A DNA stretch of 8,877 nucleotides, from positions 1 to 8,877 of the forward strand of contig DAHVRG010000115.1 of NCBI GenBank assembly GCA_027322565.1, read 5' to 3'. The notes beneath the pieces were generated by a model, which made no database searches, was not told the origin of the DNA, and saw only the letters and a program-made list of their open reading frames with translations. The translations under genes and the position numbers were made by a program. Positions 1 through 6,008 of the stretch are shown one piece after another; the first letter of the stretch is position 1; every line of letters starts with the position of its first letter. The stretch is from Georgenia sp. (GTDB lineage Bacteria; Actinomycetota; Actinomycetes; Actinomycetales; Actinomycetaceae).

Positions 1-75
1 GGCCGGGCTCGGCTCGGCGTCGGGTGCGGCTGGCGGTGGCGTCGCCTCCGGGCGGCGCTTGCGTCGTGGGCTCAC
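1..75 (-). CDS. Start of a gene cut by the left edge, probably a HelY-type DEAD/DEAH-box helicase (partial, N-terminus only)
   Basis: An open frame starts with GTG at 75-73, overlaps the TGA of the lipid kinase gene by 4 bp, and runs off the left edge without a stop. The 25 visible residues (VSPRRKRRPEATPP, then a Pro/Ala-rich stretch) are basic and then proline-rich, a disordered N-terminus with no domain to recognise. The identification rests on context: in M. tuberculosis and other actinobacteria helY, a large superfamily 2 RNA/DNA helicase gene, follows tatC in this operon, sometimes with the lipid kinase in between. No good Shine-Dalgarno sequence precedes the GTG. Instead TACAGT lies 6 nt upstream, suggesting a leaderless transcript. 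That a gene starts here is fairly likely; its identity is inference. Confidence 0.5.
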   Translation of the reverse strand, partial: MSPRRKRRPEATPPPAAPDAEPSPA

Positions 76-1004
76 GTCTCGACTGTAGGTGTCAGGACGC
101 GCAACGCGCGCGGGTGGACGTCGCACTGGAGCGGCAGCTCACGGAGCGGCTCGCCGTCGACGATGGCCATCGGGGGGTTCGCCCCGAGCCGGGTGAGCGG
201 CTCGATGCGGACGCTGCGCACACGGCGCACCCGTACCGCTGGGTGGTCGACGTGCCGCCCGGTGAACAGGAGCGGGAAGAGCCGCACCACCGCGGTGCGC
301 GAGAGGCCGTCCGCCGTGACGAGGTCGAGCAGCCCGTCGTCGGGGACGGCGTCGGGCGCAATCTTCATGCCCCCGCCGAACAGCGGGGTGTTGGAGAGCG
401 TGACGAGAGTGGCGTCCTGCTCCCAGGTCTCCCCGTCCGCGGTGATCCGGAACCCGTAGGGGCGGAAGGCGGACACCTCGGCGAGGACGGCACGGACGTA
501 GCGTCCGCCGTCCCGGGGCCAACGCAGCCGGGCCGCGTGGGCGGCGACAGCGGCGTCGAGGCCGGCGCACAGCGAGCTGACGTACCAGCGGGTTGGCGCG
601 GAGCCAGGGGCGCTCACCGCGACCGAGTCCACCTCCCGCCCCGCGCCGCCGAGAGCGGTGCGCAGCACCTCGAGCGACGCGGCGACGTCGTGGACCGGCA
701 GCCCGAGGGCGGCAGCGATGTCGTTGCCCGAGCCGACGGCGACGATCCCGAGCGGGACGCCGGTGCCCGCGACGGCGTTCGCGCCGAGGTTGACCATGCC
801 GTCACCACCGACGACGACGACGGCGTCGAGCCCCTCGGCCAGCCCGGTGCGGGCCCGCGCCAGGGCGTCGGGGAAGTCGCGTCCCGTGAGGTCGAGCACC
901 TCCCGTCCCGTGGCGGCGACGCCCTGGAGGACGGCCTGGCGGGCGCGTGCCGCCCTCCCGTGGCCTGCGGTGGGGTTGCAGACCACGCCGACCCGCCCGG
1001 TCAC
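72..1004 (-). CDS. Diacylglycerol kinase family lipid kinase (YegS/Rv2252/BmrU type)
   Basis: This 310-aa protein belongs to the DAGK catalytic family, which phosphorylates diacylglycerol or related lipids with ATP, probably at the inner face of the membrane; the exact lipid cannot be read from sequence. Visible signatures are NPTAGHGRA (residues 10-18), the nucleotide-binding GGDGMVN (66-72, Met where GGDGT is usual), GSGND (91-95), the metal-site-like PDDGLLDLV (221-229) and DGEP (283-286). Length is normal for the family. The GTG at 1004-1002 is chosen because the homology begins there with VGVVCNP, GAGG lies 7 nt upstream, and the start overlaps the tatC stop by 4 bp (GTGA), implying translational coupling. 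The frame stays open further upstream, but that part is a shadow of tatC. Placement in the tat operon suggests co-expression with membrane and export functions, not a proven shared pathway. Confidence 0.93.
   Translation of the reverse strand: MTGRVGVVCNPTAGHGRAARARQAVLQGVAATGREVLDLTGRDFPDALARARTGLAEGLDAVVVVGGDGMVNLGANAVAGTGVPLGIVAVGSGNDIAAALGLPVHDVAASLEVLRTALGGAGREVDSVAVSAPGSAPTRWYVSSLCAGLDAAVAAHAARLRWPRDGGRYVRAVLAEVSAFRPYGFRITADGETWEQDATLVTLSNTPLFGGGMKIAPDAVPDDGLLDLVTADGLSRTAVVRLFPLLFTGRHVDHPAVRVRRVRSVRIEPLTRLGANPPMAIVDGEPLRELPLQCDVHPRALRVLTPTVET
82..87 (-). promoter_or_regulatory. Candidate -10 box (TACAGT) for a leaderless transcript of the left-edge gene
   Basis: TACAGT on the minus strand ends 6 nt before the GTG at 75-73, the spacing seen in actinobacterial leaderless promoters (TANNNT about 6-8 nt before the start). 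It lies in the last codons of the lipid kinase gene, which there uses CCT and ACA, codons uncommon in such GC-rich DNA. No -35 element is evident. Confidence 0.4.
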
Positions 1005-1807
1005 GCGGGCGCCTCGGGACCGAGGAGCCCGGCGTCGCGCGCAGCCTCGCGCCGAGCGACCCGGCGGTCGCGGGCGGCGGCGATGCCCACGGCCCCGAAG
1101 TAGAGCCCGCAGATCGGGATCGCCAGCGCGATCATCGTCCACGGGTCGGGGGTCGGGCTGGCGATGCCGGCGAAGACGAAGCTGAGCAGCACCGCCCACC
1201 GCCACCCGGCGAGCAGGGTGCGCGAGTGGACGAGGCCGATGGCGTTGAGGAGCACCATGACCACGGGCATGAGGAAGGCGAGCCCGAAGGCGAGGATCAC
1301 CCGCATGACGAACCGGACGTAGTCGGTGGCGGGCATGTAGTTGAGGGCGCCCTCGGGGGTGAACTGGGTGAGCACCCGGATGGCGTTGGGGAGCACGAGC
1401 CAGGCGAGGAGCGCACCGCCGAGGAAGAGCGGCACGGCGGCGGCGACGAAGAGCAGGCTGCGGCGCTTCTCGCGCGTCGTCAGTCCGGGGGCGATGAAGG
1501 CCCACAGCTGGTAGAGCCACCACGGGCTGGCGAGGAACGTCGCCAGCCAGAGCGACACGCGGATCTGCATGTCGAAGGCGGCGGCCGGGGTGGGGAAGAC
1601 GAGGGCGGCGGTCAGCCCGGCGTCGTCGACCGCCCGGACCGGCTCCTGGATCGCGTCGAAGACCGGCTCGTAGAGGAACCAGCCGACGACGGCCATGACC
1701 CCGATCCCGGCCAGGGCGAGCAGCACCCGGCGGCGCAGCTCGCGCAGGTGGTCGACCAGCCGCATCCGAGCCTCGGGGTTGCGCTTGCGCCCCTTCCTCA
1801 GCGCCAC
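1001..1807 (-). CDS. tatC: Sec-independent (twin-arginine) protein translocase subunit TatC
   Basis: TatC is the polytopic core of the Tat translocase; it recognises twin-arginine signal peptides of folded proteins and recruits TatA. The 268-aa protein has a cytoplasmic N-terminus with the conserved DHLRELRRR (residues 19-27), about six hydrophobic segments (near 28-45, 83-105, 117-140, 166-190, 202-215 and 223-245), the loop motif LTTREKR (109-115) and SPTPDPWTM (217-225), matching the TatC SxTPPD region. In the fourth helix FGLAFLMP (174-181) has Leu where many TatC proteins have Glu. The C-terminus is charged and Ala-rich. The start is GTG at 1807-1805 with an AGGGA-type ribosome site just upstream, 22 bp after tatA. 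It overlaps the lipid kinase start by 4 bp. No tatB is in the window. Confidence 0.97.
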   Translation of the reverse strand: MALRKGRKRNPEARMRLVDHLRELRRRVLLALAGIGVMAVVGWFLYEPVFDAIQEPVRAVDDAGLTAALVFPTPAAAFDMQIRVSLWLATFLASPWWLYQLWAFIAPGLTTREKRRSLLFVAAAVPLFLGGALLAWLVLPNAIRVLTQFTPEGALNYMPATDYVRFVMRVILAFGLAFLMPVVMVLLNAIGLVHSRTLLAGWRWAVLLSFVFAGIASPTPDPWTMIALAIPICGLYFGAVGIAAARDRRVARREAARDAGLLGPEAPA

Positions 1808-1829
1808 GGCGTCCCTCGTCGTGCCCGCA

Positions 1830-2108
1830 CTAGCGATGGTCGGTGCCCGTACCGCCGGGTGAGTGGGTGGTGCCCGGGTCGTCCGTCCGCGGGGACGGAG
1901 GCGTCGTGCCCGGCGTCGTGCGAGGACCGGTGGTGCCGGCCGGGTCGCCCGGGGCGGTGGCGTCGTCCTCGCGGAGCTCGCTGACCTCCTTCTTGAAGAT
2001 CTTCAGCGACTTGCCGATGCTGCTCGCGACGTCCGGGAGCCGTCGTGCACCGAAGATGATCACGACGATGAGGACGATGATGAGGATCTGCCACAGGGAC
2101 GGTTTCAT
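1830..2108 (-). CDS. tatA: Twin-arginine translocase pore subunit TatA
   Basis: TatA oligomerises with TatC to make the transient passage for folded proteins. The 92-aa protein has the standard plan: a short N-terminus (MKPSLWQ), a single membrane helix at residues 6-19, the hinge FGARRLP (19-25, the family FGxxxLP motif), an amphipathic helix to about residue 46 (GKSLKIFKKEVSELRED), and a disordered Thr/Pro/Gly/Asp-rich tail. It is called TatA, not TatB, because of the FG hinge, the polar Gln in the membrane helix, the short length and the tatC neighbour. The ATG at 2108-2106 has GAAGG 6 nt upstream. It is the only gene of the pafB operon with a clear gap (42 bp) before it, so it may have its own promoter. 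tatC follows after 22 bp. Confidence 0.95.
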   Translation of the reverse strand: MKPSLWQILIIVLIVVIIFGARRLPDVASSIGKSLKIFKKEVSELREDDATAPGDPAGTTGPRTTPGTTPPSPRTDDPGTTHSPGGTGTDHR

Positions 2109-2140
2109 GACGTGCCTTCGGGTCGGGGGCCGTGAGCCTG

Positions 2141-2146
2141 AGTCTA
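2141..2146 (-). promoter_or_regulatory. Weak candidate -10 box upstream of tatA
   Basis: TAGACT on the minus strand lies in the 42-bp gap before tatA and would give a leader of roughly 25-30 nt containing the GAAGG ribosome site. No -35 match is visible at the expected distance, so support is one hexamer and its position. Confidence 0.22.
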
Positions 2147-2150
2147 CGCG

Positions 2151-2462
2151 TCAGCGCAGGCCGAGCCGCCGCCAGCGGCGCAGCGCGGCCTCGGCCCGGT
2201 CGGCGCGGCGCTCCCGGCGTGCGCGCAGGTTCGCCTCCCGCCGGTCCTGGACGGCGGCCAGCGCACCCGGCGAGGCGAGGTAGCCGGGGACGAACGGCTC
2301 CGGCACGGGGCCGCCGGTCACCTCCGCGAGCCGCGCCCCGAGCTCGGACAGCGCCTGCAGCTCGGTGAGCAGCGCCTTGCCCTTGCGCCACAGACGCACG
2401 CCGAGTAGGGCGAAGAGGGCGAGCGCCGCCAGGGCGAGGACGAGCCAGAGCCACCAGGTCAT
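2151..2462 (-). CDS. Small single-pass membrane protein of unknown function between pafC and tatA
   Basis: This 103-aa protein is not assigned to a named family. It starts MTWWLW and has one hydrophobic helix (about residues 3-22), then RLWRKGK and a helix-prone stretch to about residue 49 with regularly spaced leucines, a Pro/Gly break (GGPVPEPFVPG, 50-60), and a strongly basic Arg/Ala helix from about 72 to the end. The topology, a short N-terminus, one membrane helix and then a cytoplasmic amphipathic helix, resembles TatA/TatB, but the FG/GP hinge is absent. The ATG at 2462-2460 overlaps the pafC stop by 4 bp. There is no Shine-Dalgarno sequence, but TATCCT ends 7 nt upstream. The frame extends further upstream, but that part is inside pafC. 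Position suggests a Tat or envelope role; this is inference only. Confidence 0.8.
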   Translation of the reverse strand: MTWWLWLVLALAALALFALLGVRLWRKGKALLTELQALSELGARLAEVTGGPVPEPFVPGYLASPGALAAVQDRREANLRARRERRADRAEAALRRWRRLGLR

Positions 2463-3430
2463 GATGAGGAGGATAGGTCCTCGTACGCCGCCAGGGCATC
2501 GGCGGCGCGGGCGGCGATCGCGGCGGCGAGCTCGGGCGGGGAGACGGCGCGCACGTCCGGGCCGAGCCCGAGGACGACGTTGGTGAGCCACGCCGGGTCG
2601 GCGACCCGGAGCCGGACCCGCAGCCCGCCGTCAGGCAGGTCCTCGTGGTCGACGACGGGCACCCGCTCGGCGAGCCAGCGCGCCCGCGGGGCCAGGACGA
2701 GCTCGGCGAGGAGGTCGTCCTCGGCGAGTTCGGGCTCGGTTGTGCGGCCGGTGCGCTCCGGCGGGTGCACGGCCGGGTCGCTCAGCACGTCTGCGGCGAG
2801 CACCCGGTCGAGGCGGAAGTGGCGCAGCCCTTCGACCCGGTGGCACCACGCCCGCAGGTACCACCGGCTGCCGTCCCAGAGGAGCTCGAGCGGGTCGACG
2901 TCACGCTCGGTGACGACGTCGGCAGCCGAGACGTACCGCAGGTGGAGCCGGCGTCCCTCGTCCATCGCCCGGCGGACGGGGGCGAGTGCGGCGCTGGCGT
3001 CGCTCACGTGGACGTGGACGGCGTCGGCGGCCCGGGCAGCCTCCCCCGCCGCGGCCGTGAGCTTGGCCTCGGTGCTGCGCAGGACGTCGTCGTCGATACC
3101 GCCCTCCGCGCTCAGTGCCTCGAGCGGCCTGAGGGCGACGAGGAGGGCGAGGGCCTCGTGCGCCCCCAGCCGCAGCGGCCGGTCCATGCCCCGGGGGTCG
3201 GTCAGGGTGAGGACCTGGCGGTCGAACTCGTCGGCCGCGAAGTCGATGAGGTCGTCGGGCAGGTACCCCGGCGTGCCGGTGACCCACAGGAGGTTGACGT
3301 CGGCGATGACCTGCGCGGGCGTGACGGCGAAGTGCGCGGCGACGTCGGCGACCGGGACGCCCGGGTTCTCGCCGAGGTAGGCGATGAGGGCGAGCAGCCG
3401 GGTGAGCCGTTCGGCGGTGGTCTCAGCCAC
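2459..3430 (-). CDS. pafC: WYL-domain transcriptional regulator PafC (DNA-damage response)
   Basis: PafC pairs with PafB to form the heteromeric activator PafBC, which in mycobacteria controls the RecA/LexA-independent DNA-damage regulon. The 323-aa protein has an N-terminal winged-helix region (about residues 4-65; VADVAAHFAVTPAQVIADVNLLW is read across 27-49), the PafC-like GTPGYLPDDLIDF (52-64), a WYL domain near 150-212 with WYL/WYLRAW at 190-195 and RHFRLDR at 203-209, and a C-terminal WCX-type region to about 315. It is the same length as PafB and clearly homologous to it, as expected for a duplicated pair. The start is GTG at 3430-3428, 8 bp inside the end of pafB, behind a GGAGG ribosome site; the longer open frame upstream is a shadow of pafB. 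It runs into the next gene with a 4-bp overlap. Confidence 0.93.
   Translation of the reverse strand: MAETTAERLTRLLALIAYLGENPGVPVADVAAHFAVTPAQVIADVNLLWVTGTPGYLPDDLIDFAADEFDRQVLTLTDPRGMDRPLRLGAHEALALLVALRPLEALSAEGGIDDDVLRSTEAKLTAAAGEAARAADAVHVHVSDASAALAPVRRAMDEGRRLHLRYVSAADVVTERDVDPLELLWDGSRWYLRAWCHRVEGLRHFRLDRVLAADVLSDPAVHPPERTGRTTEPELAEDDLLAELVLAPRARWLAERVPVVDHEDLPDGGLRVRLRVADPAWLTNVVLGLGPDVRAVSPPELAAAIAARAADALAAYEDLSSSS
2470..2475 (-). promoter_or_regulatory. Candidate internal -10 box (TATCCT) within the 3' end of pafC, driving the small membrane protein and tat genes
   Basis: TATCCT on the minus strand ends exactly 7 nt before the ATG at 2462-2460, consistent with a leaderless start. It is formed by the pafC codons CTA TCC T; CTA and the TCA TCA that follow are rare in this GC-rich DNA, which hints at selection for the site. 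The hisE start has the same hexamer at the same spacing. No -35 element is seen. Confidence 0.45.
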
Positions 3431-4394
3431 GGGCCCCCTCCCCCAGCGCGGCGGCCGCGCGCAGCCGGTGCAGCACCGAGTCGCGCAGCTCGGGCGGGTC
3501 GAGCACGAGCACGGCGGCGCCGTAGGAGGCGATCTCCCCGGCGAGCGCGGCGGAGTCGTCGGTCTCGAGGACGAGGACGTCGCGCCCGTCCCGCTCCCCG
3601 CGCTCCTCGACGGCCCGGGCACGCAGGGCGGCGGCCCGCTCGGGGAGGACGGCGAGGACGGCGCGCACACCGCTGCCGGCGCCGGCGGCGAGCAGCGCCT
3701 GCGGGTCGTGGTCGGGCACGTCGAACGACGCGGTGGGCCCGGTCGCCCGCACCGCGCCGACGACTCGGGAGAGGCGGAAGACGCGCGGGGCGTCGCGGTC
3801 GACGTCGTGGCCGACGAGGTACCAGCCGCGGTCCCGGCTGAGCAGGCGCCACGGCTGGACCCGCCGCCGGCCCTCCTCACCGGTGGAGGCCGCCCGGTAG
3901 GTGAAGGTGACCGCCTGCCGGGCGGCGATGGCGTCGAGCAGTGGGCCGAGGGCCGTCTCGGCGGGCTGCACCCGCAGCGCGAGCCCGAGGTGGTCGTCCG
4001 GCTCGGCCCCGGCGGCGACGGCCCGCAGCTTGGTGAGGCCGCGGCGGGCCGAGCCGTGGAGATGGGCGTCCTGCCACACCGTCGCCGCGAGGGACAGCAC
4101 GCCGATCTCGGCCGCGGTGAAGGAGACCTCGGGCAGGGAGTACCCGGCGGTGTCGAGCCGGTAACCGACGGCGTCCTCGTGGACGGGGTCGACGTCGGTG
4201 AGGATCGGCACGCCGAGCTGGCGGAGCAGGGCCTTGTCCCGCGCGAACATCCGCGCGAAGGCGGCCTCCGAGACGGCGTCACGGTAGCCGTTGACGGAGG
4301 CGCGGATGTCCGCCTTGGTCATCCGCCCCTGCGCGTGCCGGAGGGCGATGAGGAGGTCGAGCAGCCGCTCGGCCGGGTCCACACGCGTAGCCAC
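3423..4394 (-). CDS. pafB: WYL-domain transcriptional regulator PafB (DNA-damage response)
   Basis: PafB is the partner of PafC in the DNA-damage-responsive activator PafBC. The name comes from mycobacterial clustering with pafA (Pup ligase), although the protein is not part of the proteasome. The 323-aa protein has an N-terminal winged helix (about residues 6-66; ERLLDLLIALRHAQGRMTK, then RMFARDKALLRQLGVPI, which matches the PafB FxRMFERDK region), a WYL domain at about 145-215 with WYL at 191-193 and RVFRLSR at 204-210, and a C-terminal WCX-like part. The GTG at 4394-4392 is preferred because the family alignment starts there and TACCGT ends 6 nt upstream, fitting a leaderless mRNA; no ribosome site is visible. 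It is first in the operon and divergent from DUF3866 with a 34-bp gap. pafA is not next to it here. Confidence 0.93.
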   Translation of the reverse strand: MATRVDPAERLLDLLIALRHAQGRMTKADIRASVNGYRDAVSEAAFARMFARDKALLRQLGVPILTDVDPVHEDAVGYRLDTAGYSLPEVSFTAAEIGVLSLAATVWQDAHLHGSARRGLTKLRAVAAGAEPDDHLGLALRVQPAETALGPLLDAIAARQAVTFTYRAASTGEEGRRRVQPWRLLSRDRGWYLVGHDVDRDAPRVFRLSRVVGAVRATGPTASFDVPDHDPQALLAAGAGSGVRAVLAVLPERAAALRARAVEERGERDGRDVLVLETDDSAALAGEIASYGAAVLVLDPPELRDSVLHRLRAAAALGEGARG

Positions 4395-4400
4395 GGCCCC

Positions 4401-4406
4401 ACGGTA
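4401..4406 (-). promoter_or_regulatory. Candidate -10 box (TACCGT) for a leaderless pafB transcript
   Basis: TACCGT on the minus strand ends 6 nt (GGGGCC) before the pafB GTG. It faces a matching box for the divergent gene, with 10 bp between the two hexamers. There is no -35 hexamer, and the mycobacterial PafBC-type upstream element (TGTCGGTG-like) was looked for and not found. Confidence 0.5.
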
Positions 4407-4416
4407 ACCGCTCCGG

Positions 4417-4422
4417 TAGCGT
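4417..4422 (+). promoter_or_regulatory. Candidate -10 box (TAGCGT) for a leaderless DUF3866 transcript
   Basis: TAGCGT on the plus strand ends 6 nt (GCGGGC) before the GTG at 4429, the mirror image of the pafB arrangement. Between and overlapping the two boxes are alternating CGGT and ACCG tetramers (4402-4405, 4407-4410, 4414-4417), which could form a small operator but are short enough to be chance. Confidence 0.5.
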
Positions 4423-4428
4423 GCGGGC

Positions 4429-5559
4429 GTGATCTCGTGGCGTGACGGAGTGGTGCGGGCGGTGCGCGGTACGTGGGCCGGGGCCGTGGAGCTCGACGTG
4501 GACCTCGACCGGCCGGCCGGCGACCGGACGGCGGTACGCGCCCTGGCCTACCCGGCGCTCGTCGGCGAGCCGCGACCGGGTGACCGGGTCACGCTGACCG
4601 TCTCTGCCCTCGTGCGGGGGCTGGGCACCGGCGGGTACGCGATGGTCGTCGCGCTGCCCGACCGGCTGCCGGCCGACCCGCCCGCCGGCCCCGGCCATGT
4701 CGTCAAGGCGCGCTACACGCCGCTGCAGCCCATGGTGCTCGGGGTGGACGAGCAGGAGTCGCCCTGGCACGCGCAGCTGCGGGACGCCGACGACGTCGAC
4801 GGGCTCGTCGTCGTCGCCGCCGACCTCCACTCCGCGCTCCCGGCGGTCCTCGCCGGCCTGCGGGCCCGGGCCGCCGAGGCCGGCGGGCCCGCACCGCGGG
4901 TCGCCTACGTCATGACCGACGGCGGGGCGCTGCCCCTCGCCTTCTCCCGCTCCGTGTCGGCCCTGCGTGAGGCGGGCTGGCTGACCGCGACGATCACCGC
5001 CGGCCAGGCCTTCGGCGGCGACCTCGAGTCTGTCGGGGTGCACACGGCGCTGCTCGCGGCCCGGATCGTCCTCGGGGCGGACGTCGCCGTCGTCACCCAG
5101 GGGCCGGGCAACCTCGGCACCGGCACCCGCTGGGGCTTCTCCGGGGTGGCGGCCGGGGAGGCGCTCAACGCGGCCGCGGTGCTCGGCGGCCGGCCGGTGG
5201 CCGCGCTGCGCGTCTCGCAGGCGGACCCGCGGGTACGGCACCGGGGCGTGTCGCACCACAGCCTGACCGCCTACGGCCGGGTGGCGCTGCGGCCGGCGGA
5301 CGTCGTCGTCCCCGACCTGCCCGGCGAGTTCTGGCAGGGAGTGCGGGACCAGGCGCGCACCCTGTGCGAGCCGGCCGGCGTGCACCGGCTCGTCCGGGTC
5401 CCCGTCACCGGCCTACGTGCGGCGCTGGAGGATGTGCCCGTGCGGCTCTCGACCATGGGCCGCGGGCTCGACGAGGACGAGGCCGCGTTCCTCGCCTCGG
5501 CAGCGGCGGGTGCGCACGCGGCCGCCCTGGCGCTCGACGCGGCACCGCCCGCCGGTTAG
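4429..5559 (+). CDS. DUF3866 family protein, function unknown
   Basis: This 376-aa soluble protein matches the DUF3866 family, found in actinobacteria and some Firmicutes, with no established function. No signal peptide or membrane segment is seen. The N-terminal third (residues 1-95) looks beta-rich (WRDGVVRAV, GTWAGAVELDVD, GDRVTL). It is followed by GVDEQESP (105-112), an alpha/beta part with VVVAADLHSALP (127-138) and VAYVMTDGGALP (158-169), then the family hallmark QGPGNLGTGTRWGFSG (224-239) and HRGVSHHS (271-278). The Gly-rich loop and the clustered His/Ser residues look like a ligand or active site, but that is inference. The start is GTG at 4429, where the family sequence begins, with TAGCGT 6 nt upstream and no ribosome site. 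It is divergent from pafB, and its stop overlaps the convergent PH-domain gene stop by 4 bp. Base composition is like its neighbours. Confidence 0.93.
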   Translation: MISWRDGVVRAVRGTWAGAVELDVDLDRPAGDRTAVRALAYPALVGEPRPGDRVTLTVSALVRGLGTGGYAMVVALPDRLPADPPAGPGHVVKARYTPLQPMVLGVDEQESPWHAQLRDADDVDGLVVVAADLHSALPAVLAGLRARAAEAGGPAPRVAYVMTDGGALPLAFSRSVSALREAGWLTATITAGQAFGGDLESVGVHTALLAARIVLGADVAVVTQGPGNLGTGTRWGFSGVAAGEALNAAAVLGGRPVAALRVSQADPRVRHRGVSHHSLTAYGRVALRPADVVVPDLPGEFWQGVRDQARTLCEPAGVHRLVRVPVTGLRAALEDVPVRLSTMGRGLDEDEAAFLASAAAGAHAAALALDAAPPAG

Positions 5560-6008
5560 CCCGGCTCGTCGCTCTCGTGGAGCTGGACGAGCGCCGCGAG
5601 GCGCCCGGCCTCCCGTCGGCCGTGCGCACCGTCGGCGGTCTGCACGGCCATGACGGCCAGCGACGTGCCGTCCGACACGTCGAGCTGCGCCCACGGGTGG
5701 TTCTCCCCGAACCGCACCGCGACGATCTCCTCCCAGGCGAGCCGGCGCACCTTGACGAAGTTGCGCACGGTGAGGCCGGTCTGGTCGGGCACGGCGCGGA
5801 CCGCCGCCTGGCGGAAGCACAGCCAGGCGAGGAGGACGGCGGTGAGGGTGAACCCGACGGCGTCGCCGGCCGACATGCTCAGCTCGTTGACCGCCATGAC
5901 GACGAGGAGCGTGGGCAGGGCGAGCACCGTGAGGACGAAGAGGACCGAGGCCACCCAGCGCGCCGCCCGCGGACGGAACGGGCGCAGCAGCTCCGGCGGG
6001 AGGGTCAT
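5556..6008 (-). CDS. PH-domain-containing membrane protein downstream of hisG
   Basis: This 150-aa protein has two membrane helices (about residues 18-40 and 48-67) followed by a small bacterial PH-like domain (about 70-145) with the typical pattern [19 protein letters not shown] (78-96), [17 protein letters not shown] (98-114) and VMAVQTADG (119-127), as in the bPH_6 family. A comparable small membrane protein follows hisG in M. tuberculosis (Rv2120c), so the pairing is old, but no role in histidine synthesis is known. The ATG at 6008-6006 overlaps the hisG stop by 4 bp; no strong ribosome site is visible, so translation is probably coupled. The TAA stop lies inside a 4-base TTAG shared with the DUF3866 stop. 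Family assignment is confident; function is unknown. Confidence 0.92.
   Translation of the reverse strand: MTLPPELLRPFRPRAARWVASVLFVLTVLALPTLLVVMAVNELSMSAGDAVGFTLTAVLLAWLCFRQAAVRAVPDQTGLTVRNFVKVRRLAWEEIVAVRFGENHPWAQLDVSDGTSLAVMAVQTADGAHGRREAGRLAALVQLHESDEPG

Noticed and set aside
24..1103. Long plus-strand open frame opposite the lipid kinase
   Set aside because: Low-complexity Arg/Gly/Asp-rich translation with no family features, fully antisense to a clear gene; expected in GC-rich DNA where stops are rare.
1830..1970. Thr/Pro/Gly-rich coding stretch at the tatA 3' end as a DNA repeat
   Set aside because: No exact repeat unit; this is the ordinary disordered C-terminal tail of TatA.
947..1984. 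345-aa plus-strand open frame opposite tatC and tatA
   Set aside because: The Glu/Gly/His-rich translation is a mirror of the hydrophobic TatC codons; no homology or ribosome site.
2645..3841. 398-aa plus-strand open frame opposite pafC and pafB
   Set aside because: Antisense shadow ending in Arg/Gly/Ala repeats; crosses two well-supported minus-strand genes.
4395..4428. A mycobacterial-type PafBC activator element in the pafB promoter gap
   Set aside because: No TGTCGGTG-like sequence on either strand at a suitable distance from the -10 boxes.
3384..4445. 353-aa plus-strand open frame opposite pafB
   Set aside because: Antisense shadow; it also crosses the shared promoter gap and the DUF3866 start.
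4279..5385. 368-aa minus-strand open frame opposite DUF3866
   Set aside because: No family features; DUF3866 motifs on the other strand are clear.
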